Origin: DAIMZM01 sp036733985
GTDB taxonomy: Bacteria > Bacillota > Dehalobacteriia > UBA4068
NCBI GenBank assembly: GCA_036733985.1
Contig: DAIMZM010000052.1
Location: forward strand, 1-17,697
Direction of reading: 5' to 3'
Length of the DNA stretch: 17,697 bases
Of the stretch, positions 1-6,769 are shown in pieces (within the stretch, counting starts at the first letter, position 1; each line of letters begins with the position of its first letter). The position numbers and the translations under genes were made by a program. The notes beneath the pieces were generated by a model. It did not search any database. It worked only from the letters and a program-made list of their open reading frames with translations, and had not been told where the DNA came from.

Positions 1-711
1 CCACACTCAGGGCCGCGGGAGTACTCCGCTGCAGACTGGTATTGTAAGCGTCTACCACAGCACTGCCACTGCTGGCAGTCCCCCCCATTGCCAAGGCGTA
101 ATCCCCCACAGACGCAGCGGCTAACTGGCGTCTTGCCACACTCAGGGCCGCGGGGGTACTCCGCTGTAAGCTGGTATCGTAAGCATCCACAACAGCACTG
201 TAAGAGCCGGCAGTCCCCCCCATTGCCAGAACGTAATCTCCTACAGACGCAGCGGCTAGCTCCCTTCTTGCCGCACTCAAGGCCGCGGGGGTACTCCGCT
301 GTAGGCTGGTATTGTAAGCGTTTACCACAGCACTTTTGCTGCTGCTGGTATCCCCTCCCATTGCCAAGGCGTAATCCCCCACAGACGCAGCGGCTAACTG
401 GCGTCTTGCCACACTCAGGGCCGCGGGAGTACTCCGCTGCAGACTGGTATTGTAAGCGTCTACTGTCGCTCTGATGCTGCTATTTGACGTGCTAGTGCCG
501 CCTCCCATTGCCAAAACGTAATCCCCTACAGACGCGGCGGCCAGCTGGTATCTTGCTACGATCAGGGCCGTGGGAGTACTCCGCTGCAGACTGGTATTGT
601 AAGCGTCTACCACAGCACTGCCATCATCGACGTATCCCCCCATTGCCAAAACGTAATTCCCTATAGACGCAGCGGCTAGAGAGTGTCTGGCCACGCTCAA
701 TGCAGTTGCCG
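1..711 (-). repeat. Tandem DNA repeats of 135-147 bp encoding kelch blades
   Basis: The plus-strand sequence CCACACTCAGGGCCGCGG or a close variant recurs at 1, 136, 271, 409, 556 and 691. The spacings are 135, 135, 138, 147 and 135 bases, all multiples of three. Long stretches are identical between units; for example 1-55 and 409-463 match base for base. Identity in codon third positions points to recent duplication or gene conversion rather than protein-level constraint alone. The short segment after LAMGG is the only strongly variable part. Confidence 0.9.
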
Positions 712-877
712 TCCCATAATAGCTCAGTTCCTGTTCCCCGCTATAAATCAGCCTCGCCACCCCGGAGACGCCCAGATACCCCTTCTTCACCTTCCGCGCC
801 AAATTGTCAACGCCGATATAGCCCTTTTTGATCTTCCGCGCCGTACCGGAGACGCCGATATACATGCCCTTTACCAT
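1..877 (-). CDS. Kelch-repeat phage fibre/adhesin, 3' end beyond window
   Basis: The reading frame stays open from the ATG at 877 to the left edge (292 codons). AAGGGGG lies about 9 bases upstream and overlaps the stop of the preceding gene. Residues 1-45 hold three copies of a YIGV..xARK-type motif. From residue 58 five complete repeats of 45-49 residues follow, and a sixth begins. Each has ARRQLAAASVGDY, then LAMGG, a short variable loop, and VDAYNTSLQRSTP. The Gly-Gly followed by Tyr is the kelch signature; the usual kelch Trp is absent. Kelch repeats fold as beta-propeller blades, so this is probably a receptor-binding or carbohydrate-binding tip, and it follows two fibre genes in the same operon. 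A secreted host adhesin is less likely because there is no signal peptide. The repeat assignment is firm; the role is inferred. Confidence 0.85.
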   Translation of the reverse strand, partial: MVKGMYIGVSGTARKIKKGYIGVDNLARKVKKGYLGVSGVARLIYSGEQELSYYGTATALSVARHSLAAASIGNYVLAMGGYVDDGSAVVDAYNTSLQRSTPTALIVARYQLAAASVGDYVLAMGGGTSTSNSSIRATVDAYNTSLQRSTPAALSVARRQLAAASVGDYALAMGGDTSSSKSAVVNAYNTSLQRSTPAALSAARRELAAASVGDYVLAMGGTAGSYSAVVDAYDTSLQRSTPAALSVARRQLAAASVGDYALAMGGTASSGSAVVDAYNTSLQRSTPAALSV

Positions 878-889
878 CAGCCCGCCCCC

Positions 890-2134
890 TTACTCATAGA
901 CAAAGTACAGCGCCCCGCTGGCTAAGGACGAACTGCCCGCCGTCAGATCAGCGGTTCCGGCGTAAATATTCCGCACCTTGGCGTCGCCCACGGCAGGATT
1001 ATTAGCAATCAGGTCGCCGGTGAGCGTGCCGCCGGCCTTGGGCAAATAATCGTTCAGCGCCGCCGGGGCCAGGTAATCCGTCCCCGCCACCGCCTCGCCT
1101 ACCGTGGAACCGTCGCCCTTGAGAATGCCGCTGATATTGGTAGCCGTGGCCGTGGTAACCTGGTTCGGCCCGTCCGCTCCGTCCGCGCCGTCAAAATAAT
1201 CCACACCCTTGACAGGGGTATATCCGTCCGCGCCGTCCGCGCCGGGCAGGCCCTGGTCGCCCTGATCCCCTTTATCGCCCTTAGCGCCGTCATTACCAGG
1301 TAAACCTCGGTCGCCGGTATCGCCCTTGTCGCCTTTATCTCCTTTATCGCCCTTCTCACCGGGCAGGCCCTGATCACCGGTATCGCCTTTGTCGCCTTTC
1401 TCCCCGGTTAGGCCTTGGATACCCTGATCCCCTTGCGGGCCCTGATCCCCTTTGTCACCTTTATCACCTTTCACACCGGGCGCACCGTCAGCGCCGGACG
1501 GCCCCTGCAGGCCCTGGGGCCCCTGGATGCTGCCATTGTTTATCCAGGCTAATCCCACGCCGTCCCAGATGTAGATATCATAAGGCTCGGCGCCGCCCAC
1601 GCCGTAGGCGTCGCCGGGCTCAGGATCAGGCCGGACAGCCTGCAAAGCCGGGAGGTCCGCATAATAGCCCAGGACAGCAAAATCCCCGCCCCGGTCGCCC
1701 TTGTCGCCTTTCTCCCCTTTTTCGCCCTGGGGGCCCATGTCGCCGGTGTCCCCCTTCTCGCCTTTAGGGCCGGTGTCGCCGGGTTCGCCTTTTTCCCCCG
1801 GCTCTCCCTTGTCCCCCCGGTCGCCTTGATCGCCTTTCTCACCTTGGAGGCCCTGGAGACCTTGCTCGCCCTGGGGCCCGATGCCGCCGGGTTCACCCCT
1901 GTCTCCCCGGAGGCCGGGGGGGCCCTGCTCGCCCCGGAAGGGGCCGTTATCCACCCAGGCCTGGGAAACCCCGTCAAAAATAAAGATCCGGTAAGGCTCA
2001 GCGTCCCCCACCCCATAGGCGTCTCCCGGCCCGGGGCTGGAAACCGCCGCGGCCAGGGCGGCAAGGCTGGGGTAGAAGCCCAGGATGGCGAAGCTTTCGC
2101 CCCGTACCCGTCCCAGATTATAAATGGTTGCCAA
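890..2134 (-). CDS. Collagen-like phage tail fibre with duplicated domain
   Basis: This 414-residue fibre has a modular layout. Residues 1-12 are an anchor-like start (MATIYNLGRVRG). Residues 14-66 are a small globular domain with GDAYGVG, AEPY and a W.DNG end. Residues 67-149 are Gly-X-Y collagen triplets. Residues 150-202 are a second copy of the globular domain, and 203-302 are a second collagen stretch rich in GDKGDK. The C-terminal part contains GYTPVKGVDYFDG and PKAGGTLTGDL, both frequent in phage tail fibres. The start is TTG, supported by AGGAGGTG 8-9 bases upstream. It lies 13 bases after the beta-helix gene and 12 before the kelch gene, so the three are probably co-translated. It probably forms a trimeric fibre; the receptor is unknown. 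Confidence 0.85.
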   Translation of the reverse strand: MATIYNLGRVRGESFAILGFYPSLAALAAAVSSPGPGDAYGVGDAEPYRIFIFDGVSQAWVDNGPFRGEQGPPGLRGDRGEPGGIGPQGEQGLQGLQGEKGDQGDRGDKGEPGEKGEPGDTGPKGEKGDTGDMGPQGEKGEKGDKGDRGGDFAVLGYYADLPALQAVRPDPEPGDAYGVGGAEPYDIYIWDGVGLAWINNGSIQGPQGLQGPSGADGAPGVKGDKGDKGDQGPQGDQGIQGLTGEKGDKGDTGDQGLPGEKGDKGDKGDKGDTGDRGLPGNDGAKGDKGDQGDQGLPGADGADGYTPVKGVDYFDGADGADGPNQVTTATATNISGILKGDGSTVGEAVAGTDYLAPAALNDYLPKAGGTLTGDLIANNPAVGDAKVRNIYAGTADLTAGSSSLASGALYFVYE

Positions 2135-2141
2135 GCGCTTT

Positions 2142-2149
2142 CACCTCCT
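2142..2149 (-). promoter_or_regulatory. Ribosome binding site fixing the TTG start of the collagen fibre
   Basis: On the minus strand AGGAGGTG precedes the TTG at 2134 by 7 bases, and its first bases are shared with the TAG stop of the upstream beta-helix gene. No ATG in this frame is placed as well, so TTG is the likely start. Confidence 0.75.
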
Positions 2150-3323
2150 AAATACTGATATTCCAATCCGCGCCGCTGTAGGCGGTCATCACAGCGGTGC
2201 CCCCGCTGACGGCGGCAGCCTTCCCGGCCAGCCAGTTGCCTACCGCCAGCAGGCGGGAGCAGCCCTCCAGGTATAGGGAATATTCGCCGCTGCCATAGCT
2301 GTTGCTGTAAGCTGCCCGCAGCACCATATTATCCAGGATCATGGTATCCGTGGCGTACTGGGCATGGATGCCGATGGGCTGATCCACCAGAGCGTTGCCT
2401 TTAACCTGGCTGGTGACCACGGCATAAAGATGCATGCCTTTTTCCGGGCTGTTGACAATGCGGTTATAGGTCAGGATATGGGAGCCGCCTTCGGCCCGTA
2501 TCCCCTGGCTGGCGCTGTCAAAAACCTGGTTATTGCTGGCCGTGTCCAGCCCGCCGCCCAGATACAGGCCGTAGCCGCAGTTGGTGAAGAGGTTTTTCAT
2601 GATGCGGATATAATCCCCCTGGCTGTTCATCCCGGCATAAAAGCAATTTTTGAACAGGCAGTCCTCTACCAAAAGCTGGCTGGCGAACAGGCTGGCCCGA
2701 AGCCCCTCCACGCTGCCGCTGCTGTTTTGAGCGGAATTGCCGTCCAGGGTCAGACAGCGGATCTGGCAGCCGCTGGAGCGGATGAACAGCAGATGGGTGC
2801 TGCATTGGGGCGAGCTGGTCTGATCCGCCAGCTTCAGCACGGTGCTCCGGCCCTGCCCCTGCAGGATCACATTATCCCGGCTGATTTCGATGATGCGGTT
2901 CTGGCCGCTGGTAGGGGAAAGCCCCTCCATATCCAGCCAATAGGTGCCCTCCAGCAGCAGCAGCACGGAGCCGCCCTGGGGCGGCAGGTTATTGATGGCC
3001 GCGTTGATCAGCAGCTGATCCCCCTCCCCATCGCAAACATAGTCGGCCCGATGCTTGTTTTTGCTGTCCGCCGCCGCCACCACCAGGGTGGCGGGCTGCC
3101 TGCCCCTGTATTGATCCGCGTAAGCAAAGATGTCCTGATGCCGGTTATGGGGGTCATAGACGCTGCGGGACATATCGCCGCCCCCGGCTCCCGCCGGCCC
3201 GGCCGGCCCAACAGCCCCCGCCGGGCCGGGGGGGCCGGCTATGCCCTGGGGCCCCTCCGGCCCGGCGGGTCCGGCCGGCCCCCTGGGCCCCCGGATATAA
3301 CCCAGATCATATTCCTCCGCCAT
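2148..3323 (-). CDS. Phage tail fibre with collagen stalk and right-handed beta-helix
   Basis: The ATG at 3323 has GGAGG 6 bases upstream; an earlier in-frame ATG at 3338 lies inside that ribosome site and is less likely. The 391-residue protein starts with MAEEYDLGYIRG, followed by collagen-like triplets at about 11-47. A linker with SVYDPHNRHQDIFAYADQ (52-69) follows, and then DSKNKHRADYVCDGEGDQ, typical of the entry to phage beta-helix domains. From about residue 110 the pattern is a repetitive parallel beta-helix (pectate-lyase-like fold) with short N-rich turns such as NNQVFDSASQGI. Such proteins bind, and sometimes cleave, surface polysaccharide. No catalytic residues can be assigned by eye, so enzymatic activity is open. 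It precedes the collagen fibre gene by 13 bases. Confidence 0.8.
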   Translation of the reverse strand: MAEEYDLGYIRGPRGPAGPAGPEGPQGIAGPPGPAGAVGPAGPAGAGGGDMSRSVYDPHNRHQDIFAYADQYRGRQPATLVVAAADSKNKHRADYVCDGEGDQLLINAAINNLPPQGGSVLLLLEGTYWLDMEGLSPTSGQNRIIEISRDNVILQGQGRSTVLKLADQTSSPQCSTHLLFIRSSGCQIRCLTLDGNSAQNSSGSVEGLRASLFASQLLVEDCLFKNCFYAGMNSQGDYIRIMKNLFTNCGYGLYLGGGLDTASNNQVFDSASQGIRAEGGSHILTYNRIVNSPEKGMHLYAVVTSQVKGNALVDQPIGIHAQYATDTMILDNMVLRAAYSNSYGSGEYSLYLEGCSRLLAVGNWLAGKAAAVSGGTAVMTAYSGADWNISI

Positions 3324-3382
3324 ATGCTTCCTCCTCATATAATGAATTTACGGTGTTTTTGACAAGAGCGCCGTAGGGAAAC

Positions 3383-3411
3383 TTGTTATCCTGCGCAGGA
3401 TGTGGGATAAT
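3383..3411 (+). promoter_or_regulatory. Putative promoter with palindromic operator for the acetyltransferase
   Basis: TTGTTA (3383-3388) and GATAAT (3406-3411) are separated by 17 bases and match the sigma-70 consensus at 4/6 and 5/6 positions. The 14-base perfect palindrome ATCCTGCGCAGGAT (3388-3401) fills most of the spacer and may be a regulator site. A second candidate -35, TTGACA, lies at 3359-3364 but has no good -10 at the right distance. The palindrome is directly seen; the promoter is a consensus match only. Confidence 0.45.
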
Positions 3412-3466
3412 AAGCGTAACAGGCAGGACGCGGTATCTCCCCCTCAAAGGCAGCGAGGTTGTGCAG

Positions 3467-3706
3467 ATGACACAATCAGGCGAATTTATCGGCGCAAAGA
3501 TTCCCGGCTCGCCATATCTAAGACGGGCTATTGGGCTTGCCGCCCACAGGGCGCCATTTTACGCGCCGCTGCTGTTTGAATATTACCCATCCCTGAAAAC
3601 CAGTGGCAAACATCATCTGACCGCCGTTGGCGCGGTTGCTCGTAAGATGTGTCATATCATCTTTACCAGTCTCAAAGGAAACCGGCCGGACGAAGCTGTA
3701 CCGCCA
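3467..3706 (+). mobile_element. IS110-family transposase C-terminal remnant
   Basis: The sequence encodes the conserved C-terminal block of IS110-type (Transposase_20) enzymes, recognisable by SPYLRRA, HRAPFYAPLLFEYYPSL and AVARKMCHIIF. The N-terminal DEDD RuvC-like domain is missing upstream, so no active element is present. The remnant reads in frame into the GNAT domain. IS110 elements lack terminal inverted repeats, so the original ends cannot be located by eye. Confidence 0.7.
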
Positions 3707-4219
3707 AAGAAAGACGTCCGTTTGGCTGGCGTACGGAAAGCCGCCATGGGGGATTTACCGGAAGTGGTTTCTTTGTTCAAAAAGGCGATCCGCGAGATGA
3801 ATGATCGTGCTATTCATCAGTGGGATAACATTTATCCGAATCAATCAACGCTTAAAAATGATATAGAAAACGATGCTATGTATTTACTTATGATTGACCA
3901 TGAGATTGCCGCTGTCTTTGTCTTGAATCGGGAATGCAGCCCCGAATATGCCGCCGCCGACTGGAAAGGTGGCGCCTCCTCGTTTGCGGTGGTACATAGG
4001 TTGTGTGTGCATCCTGATTACCAGAATAAAGGCATTGGAACGCGTGCTATGATAGCTGCTGAGGCCATCTTAAAAAGCGGTGGAGTCGAGTCGGTGCGTC
4101 TTGACGCCTTTTCTGAAAATCCGGCTGCATTAAGGCTGTATCAGAAGCTTGGATACTTGAAAGTTGGCTCAGTCAATTTTCGTAAAGGCCTCTTTTTCCT
4201 CTACGAAAAAATCTTCTGA
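3467..4219 (+). CDS. GNAT acetyltransferase fused to IS110 transposase remnant
   Basis: This is the only plus-strand gene. From the ATG at 3467 (GAGG 8 bases upstream) it encodes 250 residues; the frame is open back to a TTG at 3383, but that overlaps the likely promoter. Residues 1-80 resemble the C-terminal end of IS110-family transposases: TQSGEFIGAK, GSPYLRRAIGLAA, then AVARKMCHIIF and ENRP-like GNRP. From about residue 87 a complete GNAT domain begins (VRKAAMGDLPEVVSLFKKA) with the acetyl-CoA motif A region VHPDYQNKGIGTRA and the later motif NPAALRLYQKLGY. GNAT enzymes transfer an acetyl group from acetyl-CoA to an amine; the substrate is unknown. Its opposite strand, more AT-rich codons and own terminator mark it as a late insertion into the fibre region. 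It may instead be translated from an internal start just before the GNAT domain. Confidence 0.8.
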   Translation: MTQSGEFIGAKIPGSPYLRRAIGLAAHRAPFYAPLLFEYYPSLKTSGKHHLTAVGAVARKMCHIIFTSLKGNRPDEAVPPKKDVRLAGVRKAAMGDLPEVVSLFKKAIREMNDRAIHQWDNIYPNQSTLKNDIENDAMYLLMIDHEIAAVFVLNRECSPEYAAADWKGGASSFAVVHRLCVHPDYQNKGIGTRAMIAAEAILKSGGVESVRLDAFSENPAALRLYQKLGYLKVGSVNFRKGLFFLYEKIF

Positions 4220-4267
4220 TGCCGTTTGACTTTTTCTAGCCGGCCTTTCAAATCCCCGGCCACCGAC

Positions 4268-4291
4268 GGCAGCCCTTAGGCTGCCTTGTTT
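4268..4291 (+). terminator. Rho-independent terminator after the acetyltransferase
   Basis: GGCAGCC and GGCTGCC form a perfect 7-bp stem around the loop CTTA, followed on the plus strand by TTGTTT. It lies 48 bases after the GNAT stop and faces the opposing phage operon. The T tract is short, so termination may be partial. Confidence 0.55.
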
Positions 4292-4309
4292 AACGCCTGA
4301 TCCGCCGTC

Positions 4310-4978
4310 TTAGCCGATGGTATAGATCAGGTCGCCGTCCCCGTTGATGCTGAAAGGCGGCGGGGCCGCGCCGTCCGCCACGCCCACATAAAGATGGCCG
4401 TCGGCCCCTACCCGGAAAGCGCAGATGCCGTTCAGGGCGGCGGTGATCCCGGCCGGGCCCCGCAAAGCCTCGTTATCCAGCTTTTCCTGGAAGCTCTCCC
4501 CGTCATTAAAGCGGATCTCTTCCGCATTGCCGCTTTGCCCCTTGGTAATTTTGCCGTTGATCAGGTTTTGCAGGGCCTGGGACAGCTTGGCGTAGCCCAC
4601 GCCCCCGTCTTTCAGCTCGGCGCTGATCCGCCTTTCCCCATCCAGGCTGACAGCCACCCCGTCGTTGCTGACGCCGGTATAATCATTGAGAAAAGCCGCC
4701 ATGTCCACAAAGAATATTGCGCCGTCTTTCAGGGTCAGCACCAGCCGCCGGCTGTTTTCATCATAGGCCAGGTTTTCCACCACCTTGGCTTCGGCGGCAT
4801 ATTCCCGGTCCAGAAGCAGCTTGATCTGCTGCAGGGCGCTTTCGATATCCCCATCGGCCAGGCCGGGGACGGAGACGCTGTTCAGCTTGCCGACGATGGC
4901 GTTAAAATCAGCCATCAGCTTGGCCGCATAGGCCTTCTGCCCGTCCTGCAGATGATAGGGCAGCACTACTTTGCTCAT
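4310..4978 (-). CDS. Phage tail-fibre-like structural protein
   Basis: The ATG at 4978 has GGAGGGGAAGAT directly upstream and gives 222 residues; a longer frame from 5023 lacks support. The N-terminal part (MSKVVLPYHLQDGQKAYAAKL...) is helical with a likely short coiled coil at about 20-65. A central part contains KDGAIFFVDMAAFLNDYTG, then KDGGVGYAKLSQALQNLI. The C-terminal end has FRVGADGHLYVGV, PPPFSINGDGDLIYTIG, a pattern I associate with the ends of clostridial prophage fibre or baseplate proteins. It sits between the tail-nozzle gene and the two collagen fibres and may link fibres to the tail. No enzymatic motif is visible. The family is not recognised with certainty. Confidence 0.65.
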   Translation of the reverse strand: MSKVVLPYHLQDGQKAYAAKLMADFNAIVGKLNSVSVPGLADGDIESALQQIKLLLDREYAAEAKVVENLAYDENSRRLVLTLKDGAIFFVDMAAFLNDYTGVSNDGVAVSLDGERRISAELKDGGVGYAKLSQALQNLINGKITKGQSGNAEEIRFNDGESFQEKLDNEALRGPAGITAALNGICAFRVGADGHLYVGVADGAAPPPFSINGDGDLIYTIG

Positions 4979-4994
4979 ATCTTCCCCTCCTTCT

Positions 4995-5120
4995 CCAGAC
5001 CGTCCATAAACTGCGCCATACATCGTTGTCGGGATGTCCAGCGTCGGTCACATATGTTCTAATATGCTTCCTAGCTGGCCATCCCTCCGCCTAGTCTGGC
5101 TTGTTTCTGAACAGTCTGGG
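4995..5120 (-). repeat. Structured intergenic element, short copy
   Basis: Read on the minus strand, this 126-base stretch aligns with the plus strand at 7987-8285. Shared parts are CCAGACTGTTCARAAACAAG, CCAGACTAGGCGG, an inner hairpin, and GCGCAGTTTATGGAC near the end. It can fold with an outer stem GGGATGGCCAGC / GCTGGACATCCC (5085-5074 with 5042-5031; one mismatch) enclosing an inner hairpin GCATAT-TAGAAC-ATATGT (5067-5050). It fills the gap between the tail-nozzle gene and the next gene and ends just before that gene's ribosome binding site. It could be a small non-autonomous mobile element, a REP-like repeat or a structured RNA. It is not a recognised family. Confidence 0.7.
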
Positions 5121-5122
5121 CG

Positions 5123-6709
5123 TCAGTCGTCATAGATGACCGTGGTACGGGTGATGCCTTCGGTACTGCCCCTGGGCTTACGCTTACGGTAGAGCAGGCC
5201 CAGGCCGTAAACCAGCGCCGGTTCGTCGCAGTGGTCGTCGCTTAAGAAAAACCAGATCCGCTTGGCCTTCCGCTGCACCGGCAGTTCCTTGAATACCGTA
5301 TCCTTCCAGCCCCAATAAGCGGTGGCGAAGTCCCCTTCCCCATAGATCAGGCTTTCATCCAGATTCAGCAGATCCAGCCGGTATTGACTGTCGCTGTAAT
5401 CCGCCTTCACCCTCAGGGTGATATGGGAGCTTTCCGCCTTGAACTGGCGGCACATCACCAGTACGCTTTTGAGCTTGATATCCTGGGCCATGGTGCCGGC
5501 CACGTCAAAGCCCTTGGTCACGGCCAGGATCTCAATGGGCAGGGGCTGGCCGTCGGCGCCGATATAGTGGCGGCTGTCTTTGTCATAAGCCAGCACATGG
5601 CCATGGTCAATGCCGAAGCAGAGCCGGCCCTGATATAGGGAATAGCAGGTAGGGGCCTGGGTATACTCGCCGAAAAAGGCCCCCAGCTGGGGATAATAGC
5701 GGTATTCCCTGATCGTCCAGGGCATGGCCGGGCCCCCGTATACGCTGAGGAAATAGATATTGTCCCAGACCTCGGCATAGGCGTCCCGGATCTCTCCCTG
5801 GCGGAGCAGGGCTTCGGCAATATGATGCTCGGAGATATTTTCCGCCGCCACCACCAGGGAATTATTGGGCACATAGAGCCGGTAGAGCCCGTTCTCCCCC
5901 AGGTACAGTACGCCGTTTTCCACAGTGCGCACGGTTTTCGGCCATTTGGCGCCGCAGGTCACATTCAGCTGATAGAGGGAAATATCGCTGCCCCCGGCCA
6001 AATCCCAGCCGGAGAGGTAATGGACGCTATGCTGCTTGAATACCAGCAGCCCGTTATTGAACTCCCGGAGGGCGGTGATCTGATCGTCGTTTTTCGTATT
6101 GACATTGATGACGCTGGTGGGGCTGATACTAGTGGGCGAGCCGATATTGGAAAAAATCAACTCATTGTTGCGGGTGGCGTAAAACCAGCGCTGCCCCCGC
6201 TGCTCCACAGCCACGGCTCTTTCCACTTTGGCCCAGACCGCGTTTTCCGCCTGGGTAGGGCTGGAACCGGCAGGTGTGATGCCAGCGGTCGCCACGACGC
6301 TGCCGTCATAGTACCTGAGTTTTTGGCCGTCCAGCCAAAAGAGCTTATGGCTATGGACAAACCAGTCCAGCAGCAAGGGCTGGTTTTCCGCCAGCAGGGT
6401 CCAGCCCTTTTTATCGCTGTTCAGGCGGTACAGATTGTGCTCATCCCATTGGGATTGCCTGAAGGCCAGCGTCAGGGTACTGCCGTCCGCCAGGGTCAGG
6501 GGGATCAGCGCCGCCAGCCGATTCATGGCGCCGGATATTTCCGGCAGTTGAGGCAGGATGGGCGTGCTGCCGAAGGTACGGGCCAGGCCGGCGCCTTCGC
6601 CGGGAATGATGTTCATCGCCCGCACCAGCTGGTTGTCTTTCATATTGTCATTGGCAGCCTCGGACAGCCCGCCGGAAAAGTCCTGGTAACAGCGGAGATA
6701 CTTAGACAT
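5123..6709 (-). CDS. P22 gp10-like packaged-DNA stabilisation / tail nozzle protein
   Basis: The 528-residue protein starts at an ATG with AGGAGGTG 7 bases upstream. It begins with CYQDFSGGLSEAANDNM..NQLVRAMNI, typical of podovirus tail hub or nozzle proteins that list the genes' products as tail tubular B or gp10-like. Blade-like beta segments follow: LFWLDGQKLRYYDG, RWFYATRNNELIFSNIG, NNGLLVFKQHSVHYLSG, NGVLYLGENGLYRLYVP and GRLCFGIDHGHVLAYDKD. These suggest a beta-propeller. The final 150 residues look like a beta-sandwich region with a charged tail. In P22-type phages this protein closes the portal channel after DNA packaging and forms the short tail. Its place 60 bases after the capsid gene fits. 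The family call rests on pattern recognition, with moderate certainty. Confidence 0.7.
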   Translation of the reverse strand: MSKYLRCYQDFSGGLSEAANDNMKDNQLVRAMNIIPGEGAGLARTFGSTPILPQLPEISGAMNRLAALIPLTLADGSTLTLAFRQSQWDEHNLYRLNSDKKGWTLLAENQPLLLDWFVHSHKLFWLDGQKLRYYDGSVVATAGITPAGSSPTQAENAVWAKVERAVAVEQRGQRWFYATRNNELIFSNIGSPTSISPTSVINVNTKNDDQITALREFNNGLLVFKQHSVHYLSGWDLAGGSDISLYQLNVTCGAKWPKTVRTVENGVLYLGENGLYRLYVPNNSLVVAAENISEHHIAEALLRQGEIRDAYAEVWDNIYFLSVYGGPAMPWTIREYRYYPQLGAFFGEYTQAPTCYSLYQGRLCFGIDHGHVLAYDKDSRHYIGADGQPLPIEILAVTKGFDVAGTMAQDIKLKSVLVMCRQFKAESSHITLRVKADYSDSQYRLDLLNLDESLIYGEGDFATAYWGWKDTVFKELPVQRKAKRIWFFLSDDHCDEPALVYGLGLLYRKRKPRGSTEGITRTTVIYDD

Positions 6710-6769
6710 GGGCTTTCACCTCCTTTAGCGCCGGGGGGCGGGCAGCCCCGCCCCCCTGAGGTCCAAGCC

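Noticed and set aside
1..711. Regularly spaced repeats resembling a CRISPR array
   Set aside because: Spacing of 135-147 bases is a multiple of three, the whole segment is one open frame, and units are conserved across most of their length, so it is a protein repeat.
1..711. Variable region of a diversity-generating retroelement
   Set aside because: No reverse transcriptase or template repeat is in the window, and the variation includes length changes in a loop rather than adenine-specific substitution.
2364..3362. 332-codon plus-strand open frame
   Set aside because: Antisense shadow of the beta-helix fibre; no recognisable motif.
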